Shown here: positions 1 through 7,956 of the stretch, one piece after another
How positions within the stretch are numbered: position 1 is the stretch's first letter
Layout: each line of letters opens with the position of its first letter
Source of the DNA: an uncultured Lacinutrix sp.
GTDB lineage: Bacteria > Bacteroidota > Bacteroidia > Flavobacteriales > Flavobacteriaceae
Assembly: GCF_947500605.1 (NCBI RefSeq)
Contig: NZ_CANMSJ010000006.1
Span: forward strand, 154,887-218,886
DNA: 64,000 nucleotides
Direction: 5' to 3'
Notes under the pieces: model-generated
What the model was told of the DNA's origin: nothing
Seen by the model: the letters and a program-made list of their open reading frames with translations, nothing else
Databases searched by the model: none
Made by a program: the position numbers and the translations under genes

Positions 1-564
1 GAAATACAACACGAGTTCCCATTCTTTAAGCTAAATTCGAGTCCGTCTTATAAATTAATTCCATCAGATTTACCACTAATTAAAAATCTGTTCGATACCA
101 TTTACGAGGAGTTTCATAAAAACGATACACATAAAGTAGAATTGGTTCGCTCCTACCTTATTGTATTATTGCTTCAAATAAAACGTGTGGTTGGCAATGC
201 AAACGGCAACATTCCGTTAAAACGTTATCAAGAAATTACAGCAGATTTCGAAGCATTAATACTTAAAGAAACCACCAAATACAAAACCATTGCTGCTTAT
301 GCTCAGCAATTAAACATTACACCCATTTACTTGTCGGAATGCGTTAAAAAAACAACAGGCATTTCCTCTAAAAAAGTATTATCTAATTACATGACCTTGC
401 GTGCCAAGGCATTATTACAACAAACCACCAAATCTGTTGCCGAAATTGGTTACGCTATGGGCTTTCAAGAACCTACCAATTTTATCAAGTTTTTTAAAAA
501 CAACGAAGGCATTACACCAGCCGCTTTTAGAAAACGACCTCAAAAAGTATCATTTTCTATATAA
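1..564 (+). CDS. AraC-family transcriptional regulator, 3' part (truncated by window edge)
   Basis: The reading frame is open from base 1, so the true start lies upstream; only the last 187 codons are visible. From about visible residue 95 to the end is an AraC/XylS-type DNA-binding domain with two helix-turn-helix units: the first around YAQQLNITPIYLSECVKK, the second around SVAEIGYAMGFQEPTNFIKF followed by the typical FKNNEGITPAAFRKR ending. The N-terminal part is probably a cupin-like sensor, as in other members, but it is mostly outside the window. The MFS exporter gene follows 56 bases downstream on the same strand, so this regulator may control it; that is inference from position only. 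Confidence 0.9.
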   Translation, partial: EIQHEFPFFKLNSSPSYKLIPSDLPLIKNLFDTIYEEFHKNDTHKVELVRSYLIVLLLQIKRVVGNANGNIPLKRYQEITADFEALILKETTKYKTIAAYAQQLNITPIYLSECVKKTTGISSKKVLSNYMTLRAKALLQQTTKSVAEIGYAMGFQEPTNFIKFFKNNEGITPAAFRKRPQKVSFSI

Positions 565-620
565 TACTCACCTTACACAACAGGTTATTCTACGTTAATT
601 TTGTGCCATAATACATAATA

Positions 621-1796
621 ATGCACACCACAGAAACCAAACCTTTAAAAAATAAACTGCTATTTATAATGGCAACCGCTATTGCAGCAACAGCAGCCAA
701 TTTATATTACAATCAGCCATTAATACCATCCATAGGCAAAGCTTTAAACCTAAGCGATGGTGTATTAGGTTTCATTCCGTCGGCATCGCAAATAGGTTAT
801 GCTATGGCTATTTTCTTTATTTCACCTTTAGGCGATGTTATGAACAGGAAATTAGTAATAAGAAACCTATCCATAATCTTAGTCATTGCATTACTTGGTG
901 TCTATTTAGCGCCAAATTTCGCTATTTTAATAACGTCCACTTTTGTAGTGGGTTTAGGCGCTAACATTACACAACAATTAATACCATTAGGTGCCTCTTT
1001 ATCTACGCTAGAAAATAAAGGAAAAGTAATGGCTACTTTAATGACGGGTTTAACAACAGGTATCCTATTATCCAGAACACTAAGTGGTTTTATCGCTCAG
1101 CATTTTGGGTGGCGCGCTGTCTTTTTAGGCGCTGCCATTATTGCTGCAATTATTGGTGTGGTTTTACAACTAACGCTACCATCAAACAAGCCAGCAGTAA
1201 AACTAAAATATACGCAATTACTAGGTTCTATGTTTACTTTGGTAAAAACAAAACCACAATTACGCGAAGCGGCCTTTGTTGGTGCGTTATGGTTTGCGGC
1301 TTTTAATGCCATGTGGGCAACAATTGCAATACATGTAATGGATGCGCCCTTTTTACTCTCTGTACAGCAAGTTGGTTTATTAGGTTTTGTTGGTGCAGCA
1401 GGTATTTTTGGCGCTAAAATAGCCGGTAAATGGGTCGATAAAATTGGCGTTAGAAAAGTAATGACCGTTTCTATCTCACTAGTACTCTTAAGCTTTGTTG
1501 TATTGGCACTTGGACAAAACAGCATGCTCATGCTTTGTATTGGTATTATCCTGTTAGATTTAGGTGTTTTTGGCTCGCAAATACCAAATCAAGTGCGTGT
1601 ATTTGCTATAGACGAAAACGCAAGAAGTAGAACCAACGCAGTCTATATGTTGTTTTACTACATTGGTGCAGCTGTAGGATCGGCAGTTGGCGTAAAAGTG
1701 ATTAGCACGTATGGTTGGACAGGTTTAACCATTTTCGGATTTGCCTTAGCAGCTATCGCACTACTCTTTCATTTAACACGAAAAGCGAAAAAATAA
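621..1796 (+). CDS. MFS transporter (YgaY/SotB-like drug or metabolite exporter)
   Basis: A 391-residue integral membrane protein with about 12 hydrophobic segments, the usual size for the major facilitator superfamily. The N-terminus has the NLYYNQPLIPSIG pattern of the YgaY-like branch. The loop after the second helix carries a motif-A-like sequence, PLGDVMNRKLVIR. The protein probably exports a small molecule by proton antiport across the inner membrane; the substrate cannot be read from the sequence. It follows an AraC-type regulator and precedes a peroxiredoxin-like gene, so a stress- or drug-responsive cluster is plausible but unproven. Confidence 0.88.
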   Translation: MHTTETKPLKNKLLFIMATAIAATAANLYYNQPLIPSIGKALNLSDGVLGFIPSASQIGYAMAIFFISPLGDVMNRKLVIRNLSIILVIALLGVYLAPNFAILITSTFVVGLGANITQQLIPLGASLSTLENKGKVMATLMTGLTTGILLSRTLSGFIAQHFGWRAVFLGAAIIAAIIGVVLQLTLPSNKPAVKLKYTQLLGSMFTLVKTKPQLREAAFVGALWFAAFNAMWATIAIHVMDAPFLLSVQQVGLLGFVGAAGIFGAKIAGKWVDKIGVRKVMTVSISLVLLSFVVLALGQNSMLMLCIGIILLDLGVFGSQIPNQVRVFAIDENARSRTNAVYMLFYYIGAAVGSAVGVKVISTYGWTGLTIFGFALAAIALLFHLTRKAKK

Positions 1797-1893
1797 TTTA
1801 ATTAATCTGAAGGTTTTTTTATTCTGAAAAACGAAACCTTTAACAGCGACTTTACTACATTAAAATTGTAGCAACGCTTAACTATTATACATT

Positions 1894-2562
1894 ATGGATA
1901 CTACAGAACATACAAAATTACAAGACGTATTAAGTGCAAAACAAGCCGGTTGGGAAGCGAAAGCAACAGACGCTCAAAAAACAATGACTACCGAAAACCT
2001 GCAAGCCATTGTAGACACTCATTTTAAAGACAACGCTATTAATCTTGGCGATAAAGCAATCGATTTTACCCTAAAAAATGCCTTAGGCGAATGCACCAAT
2101 TTACAAACTACTTTAAATAACGGTCCAGTAATACTAACATGGTACAGAGGTGGCTGGTGTCCTTACTGTAATTTAACCTTACAGTTTTTACAAAATAGCT
2201 TGCCAGAATTTAAAAAATACGGAGCAAACCTACTGGCTTTAACTCCAGAATTACCAGACAAATCGCTTTCTACAACCGAGAAACACAGTTTACAGTTTCA
2301 AGTGCTAAGCGATGTTGGTAACAAAGTAGCCAAACAATACGGATTGGCTTTTAAACTAACCGATGCTTTAGCCGAAGTCTATAAAAACGGTATACGTTTA
2401 CATAATTATAATGGCGATACTAGTAGCGAGTTACCTATTACCGCAACCTACGTTATAGATAAAAACGGTATTGTACAATACGCCTTTTTAGATGCCGATT
2501 ACCGTAAACGTGCTTCTATTACAGCTATTCTTGATGCTTTAAAAGCATTGGAAAACAAATAG
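1894..2562 (+). CDS. Peroxiredoxin-like (AhpC/TSA superfamily) protein
   Basis: A 222-residue thioredoxin-fold protein. Residues 50-215 match the AhpC/TSA superfamily: LGDKAIDFTLKNALG, then GGWCPYCN with a CxxC pair at C89 and C92, then YVIDKNGIVQYAF. A CxxC at this position, with TWYRGGWCPYC, is typical of the peroxiredoxin-like PRX_like2 group rather than of classical 2-Cys peroxiredoxins. The role is probably thiol-dependent reduction of peroxides or protein disulfides in the cytoplasm; no signal peptide is present. The first 45 residues are a charged helical extension. A hairpin terminator follows 28 bases after the stop. Confidence 0.85.
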   Translation: MDTTEHTKLQDVLSAKQAGWEAKATDAQKTMTTENLQAIVDTHFKDNAINLGDKAIDFTLKNALGECTNLQTTLNNGPVILTWYRGGWCPYCNLTLQFLQNSLPEFKKYGANLLALTPELPDKSLSTTEKHSLQFQVLSDVGNKVAKQYGLAFKLTDALAEVYKNGIRLHNYNGDTSSELPITATYVIDKNGIVQYAFLDADYRKRASITAILDALKALENK

Positions 2563-2590
2563 CAATTAACTATAAAATTAGTAGTATTTA

Positions 2591-2622
2591 AAACCACTTA
2601 GTGAAAACTTAGTGGTTTTTTT
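2591..2622 (+). terminator. Rho-independent terminator after the peroxiredoxin-like gene
   Basis: The stem ACCACT/AGTGGT continues past one mismatch into AG/CT, with loop TGAAAA and a run of T after the stem. It ends the AraC-MFS-Prx stretch and separates it from the accessory island. Confidence 0.75.
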
Positions 2623-2681
2623 ATGCTTTTACGGTTTACCGTAAAATAGATTTATTAGGGTTTAGTAACTTGGCTTTTGTT

Positions 2682-2716
2682 GAGTAAAAATACGTAGTTC
2701 TACGTATTTTTTACTC
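2682..2716. repeat. Long near-perfect inverted repeat at the left edge of the accessory island
   Basis: A 16-base left arm, GAGTAAAAATACGTAG, is repeated in reverse complement as a 17-base right arm (one extra T) with only two bases between. It can form a long hairpin. The inner part, ACGTAnnnCTACGTATTT, recurs near 7587-7604 on the other side of the island. It could be a regulatory palindrome, a terminator-like hairpin or a mobile-element remnant; the sequence does not decide. Confidence 0.6.
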
Positions 2717-2826
2717 GGTAAATAAGAGCTAAATTCGTTGCTTGTGTCTTTTAGATGTAAACAATACTAAACTTACAATAACCTGCATTATTTACGGGAA
2801 ATGATTAATAAAAGTAATTATATAAC

Positions 2827-2850
2827 ACATTGTGTGTAAGTAAAAAAAAA
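2827..2850 (+). repeat. Cassette-type leader in front of the HAD gene
   Basis: The 14 bases ACATTGTGTGTAAG, followed by a run of A, are identical to the leader at 57357-57370 in front of the DUF421 gene, where they form the start boundary of a cassette-like unit. Their presence just upstream of the HAD start suggests the island was joined to the chromosome at the same type of site. Confidence 0.5.
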
Positions 2851-2855
2851 CGCTG

Positions 2856-3437
2856 ATGAACGAACTAAAACTAAACATACAAAAAGACAACATTCTATTC
2901 TTTGATATGGACGGAACATTGGTGGACACAGATTATGCAAACTTATTATCGTATAAAAAAGCGATACAATCGTTAATTAAAGCCGAGAATAAAATTAACA
3001 TTGAATTCAACCCAAATGAAAGATTTAATCGTGCTTCATTAAAAATTGCAATTCCAAATCTGACAGAGACGGAATTTGAAAAAATAATTAAACAGAAAGA
3101 GGAAAATTATAAAGAATATTTATCGGAAACAAAACTCAATAAACCTTTAGTGGACATTCTTTTAAAACATCACAAAACGAATAAAACAGTATTGGTAACA
3201 AACTGTAGAGAAGATAGAGCTTTGATTACATTAAGCTATCATAACTTAACTGATAAGTTTAGCAATATATTTTTTAGAAAGGTTTCGGAAAACAAAAAGC
3301 GAATAAATAAATACAAAAATGCAATATCAAGTTTGAGCCTATCGGCTCAAACTGTTATTGTTTTTGAAAATGAAACACTTGAAATTGAAGATGCTATTCT
3401 CGCAGGAATATTTGCTAAAAACATAATAAAAATTTAA
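2856..3437 (+). CDS. HAD-superfamily hydrolase (putative phosphatase) of the island
   Basis: A 193-residue cytoplasmic protein with a haloacid dehalogenase fold. Motif I is FFDMDGTLVDTD, with nucleophile D17 and general acid D19. Motif II is VLVTNCRE, with T115. A Lys-rich stretch near residues 142-155 can supply the motif III lysine. In motif IV the usual Asp pair is replaced by FENET (E171, E173) with D179 later, so the metal site may be altered. A phosphatase acting on a phosphorylated sugar, nucleotide or phosphoribosyl compound is likely. It is the first gene of an operon with the phosphoribosyltransferase (3-base gap) and the DprA-like gene (10-base gap), which suggests linked nucleotide chemistry. 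Confidence 0.85.
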   Translation: MNELKLNIQKDNILFFDMDGTLVDTDYANLLSYKKAIQSLIKAENKINIEFNPNERFNRASLKIAIPNLTETEFEKIIKQKEENYKEYLSETKLNKPLVDILLKHHKTNKTVLVTNCREDRALITLSYHNLTDKFSNIFFRKVSENKKRINKYKNAISSLSLSAQTVIVFENETLEIEDAILAGIFAKNIIKI

Positions 3438-3440
3438 TAT

Positions 3441-4070
3441 ATGAAAGGATTTACAATTGAAGAAAATGAAATTTTAAAAAAAGATACAAAAGGTTATTAT
3501 TACACTGATTACATAGCTTACGAAAGACGTGATGAAGTTGAGAACTATCCAATGTTTTTACTGACATTAAAAAATGACCCAGAAAAAAATTGGTGGGAAT
3601 CTAAACTCAACGATGCTAAAAAAAAATTATTGAAGGTGATTTTGAATAACCTTCCCGAAATTAGTAGTAAAGTTAAATTAAACCCATTGACAGTGTGTGT
3701 TATACCTAGGTCCAAAGCAGATAATACATATCGCCCAGACCAACTCCTTTTTAAAAAGACCATTAAGGAAGCTGTAAATCAATTAGGTGATGATTTTATA
3801 GATGGTACAGATTATATTGAACGACATACCAATACTGAAACCACACACCTTCGCCAACCAATTAAAGGATTCACAAATGATGGTTCATCACCTTACGCTG
3901 GTATTACTAGAGACACTTGTGATATTTCAGAAGAGGTTATTGGAAAAAACATTTTACTTATTGACGATATTTATACAAAAGGCATTAATATTGATGAAGA
4001 TGCAATTCAAGCATTAATAGACAAAGGTGCTAATTCGGTTTTATTCTATGCAGTAGGAAAAACAATTTAA
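3441..4070 (+). CDS. Type I phosphoribosyltransferase-domain protein of the island
   Basis: A 209-residue protein whose last third carries the PRPP-binding signature NILLIDDIYTKG (residues 170-181: hydrophobic strand, two acidic residues D175 and D176, then the TKG turn), diagnostic of type I phosphoribosyltransferases. The C-terminal strand GANSVLFYAVGKT is also typical, as in ComF and orotate or adenine enzymes. The first 110 residues match none of the housekeeping purine or pyrimidine enzymes I recognise. It lies between a HAD phosphatase and a DprA-like SLOG protein with almost no spacing, so it most likely acts with them. Whether it makes, degrades or only senses a nucleotide cannot be told from the sequence. 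Confidence 0.82.
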   Translation: MKGFTIEENEILKKDTKGYYYTDYIAYERRDEVENYPMFLLTLKNDPEKNWWESKLNDAKKKLLKVILNNLPEISSKVKLNPLTVCVIPRSKADNTYRPDQLLFKKTIKEAVNQLGDDFIDGTDYIERHTNTETTHLRQPIKGFTNDGSSPYAGITRDTCDISEEVIGKNILLIDDIYTKGINIDEDAIQALIDKGANSVLFYAVGKTI

Positions 4071-4080
4071 TAAAGTAAAA

Positions 4081-5079
4081 ATGAAATACACAGATAACGC
4101 AATTAATATACTAACAACAAAGACCTACAAGGGAATCGGTAGAGCTTGGATAGTTAAAAGTTTAAAAGGTAATGAAAGTGTAGAAAAAATCGTTTCATTA
4201 ATCAATAGCAATTCAAAACAAAAAGAATTAATAACAGTTGATGATTTCGAATTTAACAAGAACCAAACTATAAATCAAATCAAAATATTTGAAGAAAATT
4301 GTGATGGTCTTGTAGCAATCGGAGATAAGAATTTTCCAAAATATAGAGGAAATGTAAAAGAAAGTGAAAGACCAATATTTCTTTTTTACAAAGGAGATTT
4401 AACGTTAATTAATTTTGATAATAATAACGTAACTGTAATTGGACTTCTAAATCCCGATGAAACAATAGAAAGTAGAGAACAAAAAATAGTTTCAGAAATT
4501 GTAAAAAAAGGGATAACAATTTTAAGTGGTTTAGCATTTGGCTGTGATAGTATCGCTCATAAACAAGCACTTATTGGTGGAAAAACTGTTGCTTTTTTGC
4601 CAAGTCCTCTTTATAAAATAATGCCAGCAAAAAATAAGGGTTTAGCATTCAAGATAGTTGAAGAAGGCGGACTTTTGGTGTCTGAATATTTTGACGAGCA
4701 TAAATCAGGGATGGACTTGAGTAGTCGATATAAAGACCGTGACAGATTACAAGCATTATATTGTGATACTATAATTTTGGTTGCAAGTTATGCTCAAGAT
4801 ACAGCTGAAAGATGGAAATTATTTGGTCAAAAATTAGATAGTGGAGCAAGATTGGCGATGGGTTTTGCAAAAGATTATAATATTCCAAGAGCTGTTATGT
4901 ATGACCAAAATCTTGATGTTAATAATCCAATGTTTGATTTAAATCGTGAGTTAGTTAATGACGACAAATCAGTTACAACTTTGACTCAAAATAGTTTGGA
5001 AGAAATTATAAACAATATTGATTTAAATAAAGAAAAAGCAATTAAACATCACAATTTTAAGACTGATTTATTCGGATAA
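4081..5079 (+). CDS. DprA/Smf-like SLOG-domain protein of the island
   Basis: A 332-residue protein with the DprA (DNA-processing A) Rossmann core. ILSGLAFGCDSIAHKQAL (core residues 149-160) corresponds to the DprA pattern SGLARGxDxxAH. GGKTVAFLPSPL, EEGGLLVSEY and RYKDRDRLQALYCDTIILVAS follow in the expected order. The N-terminus has a short helix-hairpin-like stretch, KGIGRAWIVKSLKG. It lacks the winged-helix tail of housekeeping DprA, and the conserved arginine of GLARG is Phe. Classical DprA loads RecA on single-stranded DNA; SLOG relatives are known to bind nucleotide ligands in conflict systems. Operon context favours the second role. The end is followed by a cassette-like hairpin element at 5118. 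Confidence 0.85.
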   Translation: MKYTDNAINILTTKTYKGIGRAWIVKSLKGNESVEKIVSLINSNSKQKELITVDDFEFNKNQTINQIKIFEENCDGLVAIGDKNFPKYRGNVKESERPIFLFYKGDLTLINFDNNNVTVIGLLNPDETIESREQKIVSEIVKKGITILSGLAFGCDSIAHKQALIGGKTVAFLPSPLYKIMPAKNKGLAFKIVEEGGLLVSEYFDEHKSGMDLSSRYKDRDRLQALYCDTIILVASYAQDTAERWKLFGQKLDSGARLAMGFAKDYNIPRAVMYDQNLDVNNPMFDLNRELVNDDKSVTTLTQNSLEEIINNIDLNKEKAIKHHNFKTDLFG

Positions 5080-5117
5080 ATGTTGAATAGAAATATTAGG
5101 AATGAAAGAACACATAT

Positions 5118-5204
5118 GCCTAACGTATTGTAAATCAATTACTTATTTTGGCCTGTTTAAGAAAGACCTCGCTCTCTTTCTTGGACTGTAACTTTTACAA
5201 TATA
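5118..5204 (+). repeat. Long-type cassette 3' element after the DprA-like gene (divergent copy)
   Basis: It starts GCCTAAC (fitting RYYYAAC, the inverse core of integron attC sites), then GTATTGTAAATCAATTACTT, then a hairpin of GAAAGA and TCTTTC around CCTCGCTC (5161-5180), then TTACAATA, which is the reverse complement of TATTGTAA near the start. The layout is the same as in the long elements at 40164, 57063 and 58002. Its right end runs into a broken transposase. Confidence 0.55.
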
Positions 5205-5650
5205 GTTACTTTAAACCTTAAAAAACCATACAAAAAAACGTTAAGATCAATTCCTAATAAATATATTTTTTTAGATGCATGTTGTTGAAGAACCAAATAA
5301 GGTGTTCCTCTTTTCACGACTGCAAAGGCTCTTGCAATTAGTTTATTTCTAAAATTGTTTATTGTTACATTTTATCTTTTCCTTCGACTACTTTTCGTTA
5401 TTATATTGTCTTAATTCACAATCATGTTATATTGCAGAAATACTTGTCGCTTTATATTTTCTTATCGCCTAAATAATGACATTTTTAGCTTATAGATACT
5501 GGTTTCATAGAGATGCTCAAATCTGCTGTATCGCAACTACTCGAAAAAGCTCTCCAATTTGCAAAGTGTGTAAAGTTTCCTGTATGATAAATAAGTTGGC
5601 AAGCAACAACACGTTGTATGCCATTAAAAACGAATCCGTATATTTGAATT
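5195..5650 (-). pseudogene. Remnant of an IS110-type transposase (C-terminal part, several frameshifts)
   Basis: Reading the minus strand through frame changes gives a recognisable IS110-family C-terminus. GIQRVVACQLIYHTGNFTHF and NWRAF lie at about 5540-5622; then, after stops and shifts, KATSISAI, HDCELRQYNNEK and VEGKDKM; then FRNKLIARAFAVVKRGTPYL at about 5276-5352. The order and wording match the end of IS110 transposases (TGNFTxFxxWRxFxSYCG, EEGKxKM, AFAVVKRGTPYV). At least three frame breaks and internal stops make it inactive, and the N-terminal catalytic DEDD part is absent. It sits between the DprA-like gene and the ATPase-nuclease gene and may have split a once longer operon. Confidence 0.75.
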
Positions 5651-5664
5651 CAATTAGAAATTAA

Positions 5665-7503
5665 ATGAAAGTAAAGTTAAGTCAAGCTGTAAAAATGTTC
5701 TTCGGTAATTCATCTTTAGAAATGGTGTATTTTGAAGCTATTGCAAATGCTTTAGATGCAAATGCAACAGATATTTCAATCAAGATTTCTGTAGAAGCAT
5801 TAAACAAGCCTGAAACTTTAAAAATCAAAATTTCCGATAATGGAGAAGGATTTACAGATGAAAGATATGAAAAATTCTCAAACCTGTTTGATGTAAGTGA
5901 AAGTTCGCATAAAGGATTAGGACGATTAGTTTATCTATGCTATTTTCAAGATGTTTCAATTACAAGTTTTTATGATAATTTTTTTAAGAGAGAATTTGAT
6001 TTTTCAGATGGTTTTGACGAAGAGAATTTTGAAGTCTCAAAAGTAAGTGACACAAAATCTGGAACAATATTTAAAATGAATAATTATGCTCTTCAAAAAA
6101 TTGCTAAAGGAGAGTATATTCATCCTATAAAAATAAAGCAACGCATTCTTGAAGAGTTTTACTCTAGATTATTCCATCTTAAAAAAGAAAAAAAATCAAT
6201 TAAAATTCAAATTGAATCAGTAATTGAAGGTAAAAAAAACGAAGAAACATTAAACAATTCAGATATTCCTGAATTTAAAATGATGGAACTTTCTAGTTCC
6301 ATAAATCTTATAGATAAGTTTGATTTATATTATTCAATTAAAGAAGTTGACCCAATAGAATCTTCATTATTAGCCGCAATTTCAGTCGACAACAGAACTG
6401 TTAAAGTTGACTTAGTAGCTAATGAAAATAGACCTCTAGGCTATCAAATGGTTTTCCTTTTATATTCAGATTATTTTAAAGGAAAAATAGATGCTGCAAG
6501 ACAAAATTTGACATTATCTAAACAAGAATTAAAAGAAATTCAAATTTTATTAAGAAAAGAGGTTGTGTCTTTAATAGAAACGAGTGTTCCATCTATCAAA
6601 AAAAGAAATAAACAAACAAAAAAGAACCTGATTAATAAATATCCACATTTAAATGGTTTTTTTGATACTGAAAATATTGGTTATGTTTCTCGTTCAGAAA
6701 TTTTAAAAAAAGCACAAGATGAATTTTTTAAAATTCAGAAAGAACTTTTAGATGCAACTTCTTTAACAGATGAACAATTTGAAAAATCTATGGAGATTTC
6801 CTCTAGAGCACTTACCGAATATATATTATTCAGGCAATTAACAATTGAAAAATTAAAAAAAACAACATCTGGTAATAGTGAAACGGAACTTCATAAACTT
6901 TTCGCATCAATGAGAAGTGAAGGAAAATTTGAAAAAGATAATCTTTCGGAAGATTTGTATAGAAATAATGCTTGGCTACTCGATGATAAGTATATGACTT
7001 ATGAAACAATATTGAGTGACCGTCAAATGGGGGAATTAGTACAAGTTATTACAGATAACGAAACAGATTCTGACGAAAACAGACCAGATATTGCGTTAAT
7101 ATTTTCTAATAACCCTAATAATAACAAACCTTTTGATGTCGTAATTGTAGAGCTTAAAAAGCGAGGGATTTCACTTGAAGAGAATATGAAAGTGGTAACA
7201 CAACTAGAGAAAAGAGCTCGTAAATTAATGAAATATTATAACAATCAAATTCAACGCATTTGGTTTTATGGTATTATTGAGTTTGATGAAGAAGTTGAGA
7301 TGCAACTTGCAGGTGAATATACCGAATTATATTCTTCAGGTAAAATGTATTATAGAGAAACAAATGTTGCTATTTCTTTAGACCCAAAAATAACATTACC
7401 TATTGGTGTATTCGTTTGGGACTTAGATGCAGTAATAGGAGACGCTGACTCTCGGAATTCTGCTTTTTTAAATCTTATTAAAAATAAAATGTCTGACCTA
7501 TAA
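5665..7503 (+). CDS. GHKL (HSP90/MutL/HK-type) ATPase fused to a PD-(D/E)XK-like nuclease domain
   Basis: A 612-residue cytoplasmic protein. Residues 15-140 form a GHKL ATPase: N-box E24-A-I-A-N28-A-L-D31, G1 box D58NGEGF, and a G2-like KGLGR (83-87). The middle part, about 150-430, is helical and charged with no domain I can name. Residues 440-560 look like a PD-(D/E)XK nuclease: RPDIALIF with D475, then DVVIVELKK with E496 and K498, then VTQLEKRARKL with Q513, resembling the QxxxY helix of restriction-type nucleases. The sequence around NNAWLLDDKYMTYE is like that in other ATP-binding proteins found near defence genes. ATP-controlled DNA cleavage is the inferred function. The start ATG immediately follows a TAA inside the transposase remnant. 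Confidence 0.8.
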   Translation: MKVKLSQAVKMFFGNSSLEMVYFEAIANALDANATDISIKISVEALNKPETLKIKISDNGEGFTDERYEKFSNLFDVSESSHKGLGRLVYLCYFQDVSITSFYDNFFKREFDFSDGFDEENFEVSKVSDTKSGTIFKMNNYALQKIAKGEYIHPIKIKQRILEEFYSRLFHLKKEKKSIKIQIESVIEGKKNEETLNNSDIPEFKMMELSSSINLIDKFDLYYSIKEVDPIESSLLAAISVDNRTVKVDLVANENRPLGYQMVFLLYSDYFKGKIDAARQNLTLSKQELKEIQILLRKEVVSLIETSVPSIKKRNKQTKKNLINKYPHLNGFFDTENIGYVSRSEILKKAQDEFFKIQKELLDATSLTDEQFEKSMEISSRALTEYILFRQLTIEKLKKTTSGNSETELHKLFASMRSEGKFEKDNLSEDLYRNNAWLLDDKYMTYETILSDRQMGELVQVITDNETDSDENRPDIALIFSNNPNNNKPFDVVIVELKKRGISLEENMKVVTQLEKRARKLMKYYNNQIQRIWFYGIIEFDEEVEMQLAGEYTELYSSGKMYYRETNVAISLDPKITLPIGVFVWDLDAVIGDADSRNSAFLNLIKNKMSDL

Positions 7504-7956
7504 CGATATACAACACGCTCTTACAATAATACAATCAAAAACACTTTGCAAAAACAAGCTGTTTTTTATGTCATAATTTAAAAACACGTACAACTACGTA
7601 TTTATTTTTAAACAAACAAAAACCAACTTAATCCCACCTAACCCACTCTTTAAAAAAAATAAAACCACTACACCACACGTTGCGCTTTATGTTTAGTTGT
7701 CTCTAATAAAGGCCATGCATTTTAATAGAACCTATTAAAAAATTGATAACGCATTAAATATAAAAATTATGACAACAGACAAACAATTACTAATTGGCAA
7801 GTTTTACGTATTTTAAGTATTTTATTTTCACCTAATTTACTGTTAACAACTTCCGTTTTCTTGCCTTATAATTGTATTTTTGAGATGAATTGAAGTACAA
7901 CTTAACCAAACCTATGGTTATTCATTAGTACAAAATAAAAAGCTTTTATAACAACA
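7504..7956. other. Intergenic stretch at the right edge of the accessory island
   Basis: No gene is visible. It holds an imperfect palindrome around 7583-7610 (ACGTACAACTACGTATTT) related to the one at 2682, and a 20-base promoter-associated box at 7841-7860 shared with the parA upstream region. The only ATG-initiated frame of note, at 7769, is 15 codons long. Confidence 0.6.
7841..7875 (+). promoter_or_regulatory. Promoter region with shared upstream box (metallophosphatase gene)
   Basis: The box TGTTAACAACTTCCGTTTTC (7841-7860) is identical to one at 10808-10827 before parA. It is followed by AATTG and TATTTTTG, an exact match to the Bacteroidota -7 consensus TAnnTTTG. A clear -33 TTG at standard spacing is not obvious, so the shared box may take its place or bind a regulator. 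The leader to the start codon is about 80 bases. Confidence 0.6.

Noticed and set aside
1097..1531. 144-codon minus-strand frame inside the MFS gene
   Set aside because: Antisense shadow of a clear membrane transporter; no start context or homology.
5611..5622. ACGTTGTATGCC as a cassette start for the ATPase gene, matching ATACAAC after its stop
   Set aside because: The same bases encode GIQRVV of the transposase remnant on the other strand, so they cannot be taken as an independent cassette boundary.
5476..5664. 62-codon plus-strand frame ending right at the ATPase start
   Set aside because: It is the antisense of the IS110 transposase remnant and has no family resemblance; its stop touching the ATPase start is coincidence.
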